Assembly: GCA_021234155.1 (NCBI GenBank)
Contig: JAJEKV010000012.1
Location: 8,524,448 to 8,588,447, forward strand
DNA length: 64,000 bases
Source: Isoetes taiwanensis
Lineage: Eukaryota; Streptophyta; Lycopodiopsida; Isoetales; Isoetaceae
Direction of reading: 5' to 3'
Shown: in pieces, positions 11,490 through 22,405 of the stretch
Layout of the letters: the number at the start of each line of letters is the position of its first letter
How positions within the stretch are numbered: position 1 is the stretch's first letter
Position numbers and translations under genes: made by a program
Notes under the pieces: generated by a model
The model's input: the letters and a program-made list of their open reading frames with translations, nothing else
The model's database searches: none
Told to the model about the DNA's origin: nothing

Positions 11490-12640
11490 TAAAAAAAATA
11501 AAAAAATCCTTATACAATCTGTTTCCAGATTCCCAAACTTAATAATTCTTACAGAAATATTAAGCTTGCAATTTGCAGCCCTAGAAAATTCACAGGGCAA
11601 ATTCTCTAGGCCAAAGATAAAGTTAAACTAAAATTCCAGATATTAAATAAGTTCAAAGGCTTACATATTTCCAAAAATCCAACTGTTTCAAATTTAAACC
11701 TTACAATTATATCAAATTAGATATCCCATCAAATGGATACATAGATTCTAAGCTGCATATTCTTACAACAGCATACATACATGAAGAAATTTCGTTATGG
11801 AACATGCTTACTTGATAACTTGTAGTTTGAACCATAGCTTAAGTAGAAACATCAAAGCATGGAACAAGAAAACCTGGTTACCTGCAGTTAAACAGCCAAA
11901 GATTAGCCAGGGTAGGGTAATTAAGGCAGAACTGACAGGTAAGCCATAGGTTTTCTTGGGTTTATCCCCTTTACCATGCCACAATGTTTTATAACATAAC
12001 TGTGCATGTGAGTAATTCAAAGTACTACTGGTATTTTTTGCTTAATGAGACATCATGCAGCAAGGCAAGATTTAGGTGTATCTCCAGGCCCAGCATCCTC
12101 AGATGTTCCCTTACCGCAGAGACATCATGAGTTTACAACCTTTAGGTCAAATTACCCGGGTACTTACTCCCTTTTTGTCATCTGTTTATGGCAAGCAACC
12201 TTATATTTTGCTGTTCAACTGTAAAATAAAGTATTCAGCAGTAGATCTAGCAATCTATTCTGTTAAAGATCTATACATGGTATATACTCAATCAAATATG
12301 TGGCAAAATTTTCCTATCATATGCATTTCTAATACTACTATAACAAGGCTTTTCTAATCCCACAAGGACCACAAGGACGCCTATGTGGTTTGGTAAGCGC
12401 AGCCTATGTGGTCGGATCTATGAATCCTCCTCCGCAAAAGAATTTTTCCATGTCTGCAAAAGGTCTTCATACTTGTTTCAGCCGACAACCACACAAAGAA
12501 CACTCACACTCCTCATCATCAAAAAGACACTCATTAAGTTCGGCAACCACACAAAGAACATTTTAGAATTTATTTAGGTGCACACAACAAAAACATACGA
12601 ATATATTGATGTGCTGATCTTAGAAATTCAACAAACAAAG

Positions 12641-12679
12641 ATGAAAGCACTTGTCTTTATTTTTGCATTTACGCTTATA
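12641..12679 (+). pseudogene. Six-cysteine peptide gene, copy 3, first 13 codons
   Basis: The start codon and the first part of the signal peptide (MKALVFIFAFTLI) are present, then the sequence leaves the gene and enters an inverted-repeat element. The remainder is at 16742-16932. Confidence 0.85.
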
Positions 12680-12680
12680 T

Positions 12681-13055
12681 AACCATTGGATCCAACACAT
12701 TTAAATTAAAATCCCCCTTAAACCCCCTTTGGTTTGGGTGCATATTCACACGGGGGGTGACTCGGGGCAACGAGAGCTGTTGGATAGGCATATTCACCCC
12801 TTATTCCTTAATCTACATCATACGTAAAGTTCCTCGTTTGTGGGGTATGTAAGTACAAAATTTGCTAAACTGTATAACAAGATTCGCAAAATACTATAAG
12901 ATTTCAAGCAGAATACTATATGGTGTTGATTTTGTACGTGCAAAATACAATTATGAGGGCTCTCACTGCCCTACATCACCCCACGTGTGAATATGCACCC
13001 AAACCAAAGGGGGTTTAAGGGGGATTTTAATTTAAATGTGTTGGACCCAATGGTT
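12681..13055. mobile_element. Element with ~75-bp terminal inverted repeats
   Basis: The left arm AACCATTGGATCCAACACAT continues through AAACCCCCTTTGGTTTGGGT to ATTCACACG. Its complement is present at the right end with one or two changes. The centre contains no gene. A second copy with the left arm cut short lies at 14228-14539. Long-arm non-coding elements of this size are foldback/MITE-like. The exact target duplication cannot be read because the left flank is the truncated peptide gene. Confidence 0.75.
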
Positions 13056-13845
13056 GTGCTAATTAATGTCAATGGTAGTTATGTGTTGGTTGTTAATGTC
13101 AATGGTTGTTATGTGTTGGTTGTTATGTGTTGGGGGATTTAATTTTTATATGTTGGATGTTAATGGTTTGTGTTGCAAAAAAAAATTTTTGGCCCCGAAG
13201 GGACGTCCCCAGGTGTGACAAAAAAATTTTAGAATTCAAACCGAGAAAAAACTAGAATTCATTTGAGGCTTTCATCACCTGTAGCTTTTGAATTTCATCA
13301 CAATAAAACAAATAGAACATAAGTAAAAGTTACCATAAAGATAGAGCAGATTGATCCCATTATTCTGAAAGTCATAAAGTTTGCAACGTCCATACACAAA
13401 CATTTTTCAACTGGAATTTAACAGCAGCCTTTGGCCTCCATGCATTCTTGTGGTGAGAAACCAAAGTGGGAAACTTTTCTGCTTGTTAGCACAAGGATCT
13501 AGAAGCCTTGGAATTTGCTTAATAACTGCCTCAAAATCTAAAAATGCATGGTAATTTTTTGCAAGCTTCATTCGGAATGAGCCATAAAATAATATCCAAT
13601 AGCGCAATCCTGTATTAATCAGCTGGTAGGATGTGAAAGCCTACCAAACCCGGCCAAAAAATTGCTTTTTTAGCATAGATAACTTAACCAAACATATCCA
13701 TATCATACACTATCAAAAAGATCTCGGAGAGAGCTTTCCAAAGCAATAAAAATCATCTCAAACAGAGCTCTGGATCAAAAGTTATGATAAGAAATGTGTT
13801 GCCGGCGGGGAAACTGCACTACGTGCGCCCTTCAAGCCCTTCATG
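13056..13845. other. Insertion interior, no recognised gene
   Basis: Short repeats of GTCAATGGTTGTTATGTGTTGG occur at about 13065-13130. A minus-strand open stretch at 13407-13607 (about 66 codons, including [14 protein letters not shown]) looks mildly coding but matches nothing I recognise. Confidence 0.4.
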
Positions 13846-14085
13846 TGCCCATTATGCACCACACACACAAAAAGAGGGCTTTTGTTGTGAGCCATTGGTT
13901 GTTGACCATTATGCACCACACGCACAAAAAAGGGCTTTTGTTGTGAGCCATTGGTTTTTGCCCATTATGCACCACACACACAAAAAGAGGGCTTTTGTTG
14001 TGAACCATTAGTTGTTGACCATTATGCACCACACGCACAAAAAAGGGCTTTTGTTGTGAGCCATTGGTTGTTGACCATTGGAAAA
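13846..14085. repeat. 56/57-bp minisatellite in a 113-bp dimer pattern
   Basis: Four copies begin ATTATGCACCACAC at 13851, 13908, 13964 and 14021. Odd and even copies differ consistently (ACACACAAAAAGAGGG against ACGCACAAAAAAGGG), so the higher-order unit is a dimer of 113 bp. Confidence 0.85.
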
Positions 14086-14117
14086 AAAAGGCTAAAATCA
14101 ATGGCTCAGAAACGGTG

Positions 14118-14232
14118 CACTCTAGATGTACGCATTAGTACATCCATTTGAATACATCACGAAATCATAGGAAAACCTTAGTGAAAAGCGTACAAAAACA
14201 CAAAGAAAACCCCCTGTTATTATGCTACATAT
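14118..14232. repeat. Direct repeat, left copy (partner 16625-16740)
   Basis: About 115 bp, starting at TGCACTCTAGA and ending at ATGCTACATATT, recur at 16625-16740 in the same orientation with indels. They flank 2.4 kb of the insertion. They might be terminal repeats of a larger element or a duplication. Confidence 0.65.
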
Positions 14233-14539
14233 TCACACGGGGTGACTCGCATCATCGTCAGCCGGATTGGCATATTAAGCCCCTTTATTCCTTAATCTAC
14301 ACCGTACGTAAAGTTCCTCATTTGTGGGGTATGCAAGTACAAGATTTGCTATACTGTATAATAAGATTCGCAAAATACTATAAGATTTCAACTGGAATAC
14401 TATATGGTGTTGATTTCGTACGTGCAAAATACAATTATGAGGGCTCTCGCTGCCCTACGTCACCCCCCGTGTGAATATGCACCCAAACCAAAGGGGGTTT
14501 AAGGGGGATTTTAATTTAAATGTGTTGGATCCAATGGTT
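14228..14539. mobile_element. Second copy of the inverted-repeat element, left-truncated
   Basis: The interior (CGTAAAGTTCCTCATTTGTGG through GATTTCGTACGTGCAAAATAC) and the whole right arm match 12740-13055. The left arm keeps only CATATTCACACGGGG. Similarity continues to the right beyond the arm for about 40 bp. Confidence 0.75.
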
Positions 14540-14834
14540 ATATTTATTAATGTCAATGGTAGTTATGTGTTGGTTATTATACTAAAAAATTTTTTTTCCC
14601 TTCTGCCATAAAAAAAAAAGACGTGAGAATATAAAAGACATTTAAAACATGTAGCAATATGTGTTATGTAATATGCAGCATTAAGGAAAAAAAGGGAATA
14701 TAGTAAAATGAAACATGAGTAACTATAATATTAAAGCATAATGTAATATAATTATATATGCTATAAAAGCAATTTATTTAGAAATTTATTGAGTTATTGA
14801 AAATAGCAAAGGTCTTATAATAGTTTTGGAGCAC

Positions 14835-15263
14835 TTAAAGTGGATAGTAGTTTAAGATACGATACAAATCTTGGTTGATTTGCCTATCAAACAGTCTGCA
14901 GAGAGCAGTTAGCCTGTTTATTTGCGCACGTAATTGCCTTTGCTGATCTATGTCCAAACGGATGTGTGCATCAAGCATGAAGTTCTCAATTGAGCTCAGT
15001 GTGTTGCGGATTTGTTGCATAGACGATCGCATGTCATTGATGTATCCAACTATCCATAACGACATAACGTCAATAGGATCCTCGCCATGTGGAGGTGGTG
15101 GTTGTGCTGATGGCGGAGGAACTAACTGAACTTGAACTTCAACTGTTGGGCTTTCTGGTACTACGATAATTTCGGGCTCCACATTATTGCTTATTTCAGG
15201 AATGATTACGGTGTCAAGTGGAGGTGATTGATTCGGGGCTTCTATAACCTGCATGTTAACCAA
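14835..15263 (-). CDS. Unrecognised protein segment, Pro-rich then helical
   Basis: A frame of 142 codons. The N-terminal half is acidic and proline-rich (VPPPSAQPPPPHGEDP), and the C-terminal half has an amphipathic helical look (about residues 75-125, SIENFMLDAHIRLDIDQQRQ). A CAG just inside the 5' end (ATGCAG then GTTATAG) reads like a splice acceptor, so this may be a second exon following 15374-15706. Its place inside a mobile insertion suggests an accessory protein of a DNA transposon, perhaps like the Myb-like partner protein of PIF/Harbinger elements. That is inference only; no DNA-binding motif is visible. Confidence 0.4.
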   Translation of the reverse strand: MVNMQVIEAPNQSPPLDTVIIPEISNNVEPEIIVVPESPTVEVQVQLVPPPSAQPPPPHGEDPIDVMSLWIVGYINDMRSSMQQIRNTLSSIENFMLDAHIRLDIDQQRQLRAQINRLTALCRLFDRQINQDLYRILNYYPL

Positions 15264-15373
15264 ACAATTTCATGAGATTGAGCAAGTAAGAATGTAATGA
15301 AAAAATATAATATTAAACTAGATTTTTAACTTGATGACAATTACTATAGTATTCCATTCAATACCCGAAAGTG

Positions 15374-15706
15374 TCATTCTGCTGCAAAGGATGAGTTCCA
15401 GTTGGTGAGCATAATTTCGTTATCACCCAAATCTCCAACAGGACTAGGATCTCTAATAGGGCTAGATGGTCCAGGATCTTGACGTGGCGGAGACTTGTTT
15501 ACATGTAATGTATTGCAAAATACCTCAACACGTTCGTTGATTTGTGCCTCTTGAGCTTCAGCGACATCTTCTTGTGCAGGATGGTTATTTCGTACGTGAT
15601 GCCTTCTGCTTGTATAACTCCCATTCGTGATGTTGAGGTCGAGCCTCGTCTGTTTCGTGCCATTCGTCTCATTGTAATAGCTGCGACCATTAAAAAAACA
15701 ACACAA
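15374..15706 (-). CDS. Unrecognised short protein segment upstream of 14835-15263
   Basis: An open stretch of about 110 codons ends in PGPSSPIRDPSPVGDLG, low-complexity and Ser/Pro-rich. It lies 110 bp upstream of the other frame on the same strand and could be the preceding exon. An alternative frame starting MARNRRGSTSTSR overlaps it. No family is recognised. Confidence 0.3.
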   Translation of the reverse strand: MCCFFNGRSYYNETNGTKQTRLDLNITNGSYTSRRHHVRNNHPAQEDVAEAQEAQINERVEVFCNTLHVNKSPPRQDPGPSSPIRDPSPVGDLGDNEIMLTNWNSSFAAE

Positions 15707-16043
15707 GGTTAGAAGGAATATATAGCATTATAATAAGAATAACACAAGCTTGTAATTGTAATTGGATATTAACCTAAGCAATGGTTGGTCACGTTAAAGC
15801 AATATGTAGCAATATGGTGGTTTTTGAGAGGAGGGGTTCCATTTTTATTTTCCAGTAATAAAGGATGGTTACGAAGGTCGTCATTTCAGAGTTGTGTAGA
15901 AAATAGATAGGCAAATTTGTTGTGGCAGGGTTAGGGTTTTCGATATGGCACGGTCGAGTCTGGTGCTTGGAGCAAGCCAGCCGACTATCATGAAGCTGCA
16001 TCTTGTTAGGGTTTTCGGATTGGCCCTGCCATGGAGGTTTATG

Positions 16044-16553
16044 CTACATATTGCAGTTGCGTTTGCCGGGGGAGCAAGCCAGCAGGGTATCATCAAACTT
16101 TCTCTTGTTAGGGTATCGGTTTTGGCATGCTGAATCGTGCAGGAGTCTTGTATTCAAGAGTAATACAGTGGATGTAAGCAGAGGGGAAGTTGAGGATGTT
16201 ATAGCCAGATCTTTTTCCATCTCCACTTCACCATGCTGGAAATCTCCCTGCACGTTAGAATCTTGAGAACCAAAACCAAATAACACAACACTTTCTGTAG
16301 AATGTTTAAAAAAGATGAATGCAATATGAAGCATAAACAGCAAAAAACAGCCAAAATCAGCAAAAACACAATAACACCGTATCATGCATTGTTCCAATCT
16401 CTGCCATGAAAGATTGCCTGTCATGAAAGAGCACAAACTTCCATACCACAACTGTTGGATGAGGATAGAGGGAGACGGATCAGCGTGACGGCACGACGGG
16501 TAATACCACCACAAGAGCTTCTGAGAGAACAGAGCTTTGCTGGGTTCATGCAT
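16044..16553 (-). CDS. Unrecognised 169-codon open frame in insertion
   Basis: This is the longest frame in the composite insertion. It shows no domain I know. The C-terminal third is basic (NRYPNKRKFDD). A duplicated GTTAGGGTTTTCG...GCAAGCCAGC segment (about 15930-16110) overlaps its end. It may be spurious. Confidence 0.2.
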   Translation of the reverse strand: MHEPSKALFSQKLLWWYYPSCRHADPSPSILIQQLWYGSLCSFMTGNLSWQRLEQCMIRCYCVFADFGCFLLFMLHIAFIFFKHSTESVVLFGFGSQDSNVQGDFQHGEVEMEKDLAITSSTSPLLTSTVLLLNTRLLHDSACQNRYPNKRKFDDTLLACSPGKRNCNM

Positions 16554-16624
16554 ATGAATAAGGAGCTCGACATAAGAACCGTTAGATTGTTAAAGCTAAT
16601 CCACATCAACGCTCCAGAAAAGCT

Positions 16625-16740
16625 GCACTCTAGAAATACTATTTAGTATGGCCCAATGAATACAGCACCGAAATCATAGGAAAACCATGCCAAAAAGCGT
16701 ACAAAATCACAAAAAAAACCCCCTGTTATAATGCTACATA
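16625..16740. repeat. Direct repeat, right copy (partner 14118-14232)
   Basis: It ends exactly where the peptide gene resumes (TTCAATTGTCAC). It therefore marks the right end of the composite insertion. Confidence 0.65.
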
Positions 16741-16741
16741 T

Positions 16742-16932
16742 TTCAATTGTCACAAGAAGCTACCACTACGCCATGTAGAGCTGTCGATGATGTGTGTCCC
16801 ACTGCGGGACGTAGAGAGAGGGGAGGTGCACATAACTGCGAAGGAAACAAATATGGCTACAAAGGAGTCTGCATGAACATAAAATGGGCAAAAAAAAAGG
16901 CGCTTGAAGGGGGTTGTTGTTATATTAATTGA
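16742..16932 (+). pseudogene. Six-cysteine peptide gene, copy 3, mature part intact
   Basis: The last codons of the signal peptide and the full mature region with all six cysteines and the normal stop (TGA 16930-16932) are present and in frame. Only the start has been moved 4 kb upstream by the insertion. As written it has no initiation codon in frame, so it is a pseudogene unless spliced, and no suitable splice sites are obvious at the junctions. Confidence 0.85.
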
Positions 16933-17060
16933 AATGTATAATTTATAACAAGTCACATATAGAGCTTCCCCATCCTAACAAGTCTTTATTAGCATATAGA
17001 AAGCACAAGCACAGTATGAAGCATAGATTGCTTCATAACAATGTTACGTAGTCGAGAAAT

Positions 17061-17279
17061 ATGGTCCAGAAAATAATATATTTTATGTACAATATGGCCC
17101 AGAAAATAATATATTTTATGTACAAATTTCTGATGTTTATATTTTCAGCTAGTGATAATTCCATTATTTTATCTAGCCCTTGGGTTAAAAGGCAAAATGG
17201 ACAATTTCAAATTCCACTTCAAGTCATTGCATCTGGCTTCATACAACTATGTCAGAATTCAGGTGCCAATAACAAGTGA
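17061..17279 (+). other. Conserved 3' block with exon-like open segment (unit 3)
   Basis: It is the same as in units 2, 4 and 5, with SIILSS replacing SVLLSS and IQLC replacing MQLC. The frame remains open to TGA. Confidence 0.4.
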
Positions 17280-17928
17280 AGAATGATTACTCTTATTAGA
17301 CAATATTGAATTTGCTTTTATATTTTCAATGTATTGTCTGTAATTTGATTCTATCAAAGACTCATGCATAAAAGTAAGTGATATGCTTGCCAAATTCTGC
17401 ATCGTGGTTGTGGCAATGTGTCTCCCTTTTTGTCATACTGATTTAATTTCATAAAAAAGTTATGGATTGCTAGATGTTAGAAAACAACATGCATGCTGTG
17501 GTTTCGTAATATACAAAAAATTTGGTTGTGTGAACATCGTGATCATGTTAGTTTAAGAAAGATAGTTAAAACCATGGCAAGCATGTAGGCCTCTGGCAGA
17601 TGAGTCACCAATTATATGTTGTGCAGAATCAAATTGTGCAGAATCAGAAAAATAAAACATAAATCGCTTTAAAAATAGTCCTTAATCAGACCTTAGTAAT
17701 AAGAGATCAGTCACGAAGACTCTATGCCCAGGAAAGTATGACATTAGTAGTAAGATGCAGTTTTCCATATCTACGACTCCAAGCCCACTATGAAGCTCGG
17801 AATGCTTTATTCCTAATTCAAGTTCATCAATGACACACTATGCTAGTTAATACTTCAGCATTCTAAATCATGCTTGGAAAGTGATATAAACAAAAAGTCG
17901 ATCAACACAACAGGAGAAAGGCCATTTA

Positions 17929-18245
17929 GCGACGTCTGGGTCACGTCCATGCGACGTCTGACCACGTGACACAGACGTGACACAGACGTCGCTGGAGATA
18001 CGTTGCATGCGACGCGTTATTAGACGTCTCATGCGACGTATACAGACGTGACGCATACGTCGCATGCGACGTATACAGACATCGCAGCCACGTGTAATAT
18101 TTATAAAAAATCTACGTGGAATAAAAAATCCACGTGTAATAAAAATTCTACGTGTAATAAAAAAACCATGTGTAATAAAAAAAATCCACGTGTAATAAAA
18201 AAGCCACGTGTAATAAAAAATCTAGCCGTCACATGCGACGTCATG
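17929..18245. repeat. ACGT-core minisatellite, unit 3
   Basis: It has the same structure as in unit 1, with one fewer TGACACAGACGT copy. Confidence 0.85.
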
Positions 18246-18407
18246 TAAAATAAATAAAAAAATCCTTATACAATCTGTTTCCAGATTTCCAAACCTAATA
18301 ATTCTTACAGAAATATTAAGCTTGCAATTTGCAGCCCTAGAAAATCCACAGGACAAATTCTCTAGACCAAAGATAATGTTAAACGAAAATTCCAGATATT
18401 AAATAAG

Positions 18408-19758
18408 GCATGCCTACCGACCACGATCTCAGAGCTTCGAAGACATTCAAGAATGCCCGACTGCAACGGCCAGGTGATCCTACTCAAGTGATCAACGGCA
18501 CCGCACATCAGCAACACTTGACGAACTTATGACACGAGTGGCCTCAACAATAGAAGGAGGAACGACCCGACATCAACGAGCCAACTAAGAAGGCAACATC
18601 TCGACGACCATAGCTCCACCTTGTGGTAATATAGGGTGATGCCCTATGACACGGGTATTAGATGGAGATGCACTTACGAAAAGGCAACTGCGACGGGAAA
18701 TATGCCTTCAACAACTAGGTGATGGCTTCGCCGTACTCTACCAAGAATTAGAAGAGAAGAAGCCAATCACATCTCCGACATGGGCACATCAAATGCCCAA
18801 GGTAGAAGCATTCGCACCTTAACGACAAGGATAGCAACCTGAAGCACCTTCAAGAAAAAGAGAGTTCAAGATAACGGCCGGGCTATCCAAATCCACAAGA
18901 GTATATCTAAGGCGTGTACTTCTTCAACTCAAGGGTAAAGCTGCGCACATATAAGGATCCATCATCCCACAACGCGAGCCATCGTGAGGAGAGCCATGAT
19001 GCCTTACTTGCCGAGAGACCCAGGCATGCATAGAGGGACAAAGGCCGTGAACCGAAAGCCGGAGAAGTGCTAGCAACCGACTTCTTCCACGAGCTCCCTA
19101 GAGGCAACAGGAGGATCAAAACCGACGAAAGCACAATCTAAGCCACCGGAAGGTACCTCAAGACAGAAGACAAAGATAGCACGCTGGAACGTGACAACGC
19201 CCAAGCCATGTGATCGAGGGATCAAACAAGGAAGTTTGGAAACTTCGATGGAGAAGCAAATAAGCTTAGGCGAAATGATGACTTGCACGCTGACTTGCAT
19301 GCAACTTGGTGAACCCAAGGATGGACGCGATTCAAAGAACAATCTGCAGAAGAGCACAACTCCGGGAGTATAGCCAAAGGAATTGCGCCGCGACCTCAAG
19401 AGACGCCTTCAAATAGCTTCAAGTATCATGAAGAAGGGGGAACAAACATCGCCGAGAACGGGGATCGAAGCGTAATCGAAATGTCGAAGCATCAACGACC
19501 ACCACACCTTTAGTTAGAATGTGATGCAAAGCGTGTTGTGCCATAGCCGACAAACATCGGAGGGCCCAAGGGAGATGGGGTAAAATGACTTGGCCCCGAG
19601 GGAGACGGGGTAAAATGACCCCTTCATTCTTCCCCACTGTGGATTCCAGATGGTCACAGTGATCTGTGGAGGGCCCTATATCAGTATGGCGCTGGTATGG
19701 GGGATGAACTCCTGGTTGTATACGGTGCGGGCATCGTATACGAGTAGGGGACGTCACA
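18408..19758 (+). mobile_element. 3' fragment of family A LTR element
   Basis: 18408-19590 matches 8563-9500 and the mosaic beyond it. The last 170 bp or so are the 3' end of the LTR (GGGGTAAAATGACCCCTTCA to GGGGACGTCACA). Most of the 3' LTR is deleted. The element ends in the peptide gene at CCCACTGCGGG, the same site at which the unit 2 element starts, so both descend from one insertion that was later duplicated with the unit. Confidence 0.85.
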
Positions 19759-19893
19759 CCCACTGCGGGACGTAGAGAGAGGGGAGGTGCACATAACTGT
19801 GAAGGAAACAAATATGGCTACAAAGGAGTCTGCATGAACATAAAATGGGCAAAAAAAAAGGCGCTTGAAGGGGGTTGTTGTTATATTAATTGA
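19759..19893 (+). pseudogene. Six-cysteine peptide gene, copy 4, 3' part only
   Basis: Codons from CCC ACT GCG GGA to the stop are present, encoding the last four cysteines in frame (one TGC codon precedes GAAGG as TGT). The signal peptide and first two cysteines are absent. Confidence 0.85.
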
Positions 19894-20032
19894 AATGTAT
19901 AATTTATAACAAGTCACATATAGAGCTTCCCCATCCTAACAAGTCTTTATTAGCATATAGAAAGCACAAGCACAGTATGAAGCATAGATTGCTTCATAAC
20001 AATGTTACGTAGTCCAGAAAATAATATATTTT

Positions 20033-20227
20033 ATGTACAATATGGCCCAGAAAATAATATATTTTATGTACAAATTTCTGATGTTTATATTTTCAGCTAG
20101 TGATAATTCCGTTCTTTTATCTAGCCCTTGGGTTAAAAGGCAAAATGGACAATTTCAAATTCCACTTCAAGTCATTGCATCTGGCTTCATGCAACTATGT
20201 CAGAATTCAGGTGCCAATAACAAGTGA
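20033..20227 (+). other. Conserved 3' block with exon-like open segment (unit 4)
   Basis: The doubled 33-bp segment and the QLCQNSGANNK-ending frame are present and open. Confidence 0.4.
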
Positions 20228-20950
20228 AGAATGATTCTTATTAGACAATATTGAATTTGCTTTTATATTTTCAATGTATTGTCTGTAATTTGATTCTATC
20301 AAAGACTCATGCATAAAAGTAAGTGATATGCTTGCCAAATTCTGCATCGTGGTTGTGGCAATGTGTCTCCCTTTTTGTCATACTGATTTAATTTCATAAA
20401 AAAGTTATGGATTGCTAAATGTTAGAAGACAGCATGCATGCTGTGGTTTTGTAATATACAGAAAATTTGGTTGTGTGAACATCGTGATCATGCTAGTTTA
20501 AGAAAGATAGTTAAAACCATGGCAAGCATGTAGGCCTCTGGCAGATGAGTCACCAATTATATGTTGTGCAGAGTCAAATTGTTGTGGTGTCTTTCTACCT
20601 GTAAATTAAGTTTGACAAATTTTTCGAAGGTCTGCTTGAAGCTACTATGGACAAGATGGTATGTTTGAGAAAAATAAAACATAAATCGCTTTAAAAATAG
20701 TCCTCAATCAGACCTTAGTATTAAGAGATCAGTCACGAAGACTCTATGCCCAGGAAAGTATGACATTAGTAGTAAGATGCAGTTTTCCATATCTACGACT
20801 CCAAGCCCACTATGAAGCTCGGAATGCTTTATTTCTAATTCAAGTTCATCAATGACACACTATGCTAGTTAATACTTCAGCATTCTAAATCATGCTTGGA
20901 AAGTGATATAAACAAAAAGCCGATCAACACAACAGGAGAAAGGCCATTTA

Positions 20951-21267
20951 GCGACGTCTGGGTCACGTCCATGCGACGTCTGACCACGTGACACAGACGT
21001 GACACAGACGTCGCTGGAGACACGTCGCATGCGATGCGTTATTAGATGTCTCATGCGACGTATACAGACGTGACATAGACGTCGCATGCGACGTATACAG
21101 ACGTCGCAGCCACGTGTAATATTTATAAAAAATCTATGTGGAATAAAAAATCCACGTGTCATAAAAATTCTACGTGTAATAAAAAAAGCCACGTGTAATA
21201 AAAAAATCCACGTGTAATAAAAAAGCCACGTGTAATAAAAAATCTAGCCGTCACATGCGACGTCATG
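20951..21267. repeat. ACGT-core minisatellite, unit 4
   Basis: It has the same structure as in the other units. Confidence 0.85.
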
Positions 21268-22056
21268 TAAAAAAAATAAAAAAATCCTTATACAATCTAT
21301 TTCCAGATTCCCAAACTTAATAATTCTTACAGAAATATTAAGCTTGCAATTTGCAGCCCTAGAAAATTCACAGGGCAAATTCTCTAGGCCAAAGATAAAG
21401 TTAAACTAAAATTCCAGATATTAAATAAGTTCAAAGGCTTACATATTTCCAAAAATCCAACTGTTTCAAATTTAAACCTTACAATTATATCAAATTAGAT
21501 ATCCCATCAAATGGATACATAGATTCTAAGCTGCATATTCTTACAGCAGCATACATACATGAAGATTCTCCTTATGGAACATGCTTACTTGATAACTTGT
21601 AGTTTGAACCATAGCTTAAGTAGAAACATCAAAGCATGGAACAAGAAAACCTGGTTACATGCAGTTAAACAGCCAAAGATTAGCCAGGGTAGGGTAATTA
21701 AGGCAGAACTGACAGGTAAGCCATAGGTTTTCTTGGGTTTATCCCCTTTACCATGCCACAATGTTTTATAACATAACTGTGCATGTGAGTAATTCAAAGT
21801 ACTACTGGTATTTTTTGCTTAATGAGACATCACGCAATAAGGCAAGATTTAGGTGTATCTCCAGGCCCAGCATCCTCAGATGTTCCCTTACCGCAGAGAC
21901 ATCATGAGTTTACAACCTTTAGGTCAAATTACCCGGGTACTTACTCCCTTTTTGTCATCTGTTTATGGCAAGCAACCTTATATTTTCTTTGTTCAACCGT
22001 AAAATAAAAGTATTCAAAGAATAGATCTAGCAATCTATTTTGTTAAAGATCTATAC

Positions 22057-22405
22057 ATGGTATATATTCAATCAAATATGTGGCAAAATTTTCCTATCAT
22101 ATGCATAACAAGGCTTTTCTAATCCCACAAGGACCACAAGGACGCCTATGTGGTTTGGTAAGCGCAGCCTATGTGGTCGGATCTACGAATCCTCCTCCGG
22201 AAAAGAATTTTCCCATGTCTGCAAAAGGTCTTCATACTTGTTTCAGCCGACAACCACACAAAGAACACTCACACTCCTCATCATCAAAAAGACACTCATT
22301 AAGTTCGGCAACCACACAAAGAACATTTTAGAATTTATTTAGGTGCACACAACAAAAACATACGAATATATTGATGTGCTGATCTTAGAAATTCAACAAA
22401 CAAAG
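22057..22405 (+). promoter_or_regulatory. Upstream block of the intact peptide gene
   Basis: A TATATATT stretch at about 22062 is a possible TATA box. The last 200 bp before the start codon are CA/CT-rich (ACACAAAGAACACTCACACT) and look like a 5' leader, with the repeat ACCACACAAAGAACA twice. The block is kept almost unchanged in units 1, 2, 3 and 5. The sequence context of the start is CAAAGATGA. Confidence 0.4.

Larger units (their letters stand above)
3543..11507 (+). repeat. Array unit 2, interrupted by LTR element
   Basis: This unit reads like unit 5 up to about 4764, inside the peptide gene. It then holds about 5.2 kb of LTR retroelement and resumes in the last part of the peptide gene near 9940. 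The junction on the right is scrambled. Confidence 0.88.
11508..18263 (+). repeat. Array unit 3, interrupted by 4.06-kb composite insertion
   Basis: The unit is intact to 12679 and resumes at 16742, both positions within the signal-peptide part of the peptide gene. The 3' half also lacks about 120 bp near 17640 that unit 5 has. Confidence 0.88.
18264..21285 (+). repeat. Array unit 4, promoter half replaced
   Basis: Only the first 145 bp of the unit and the part from the peptide gene's middle onward are present. Between them lies a fragment of the family A element. The left junction shares AAGG with the element (18405-18408), a microhomology join. Confidence 0.88.

Noticed and set aside
22343-22405. 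Upstream GTG extension of the peptide frame
   Set aside because: The signal peptide begins at the ATG at 22406. The upstream residues are hydrophilic and would bury the signal.
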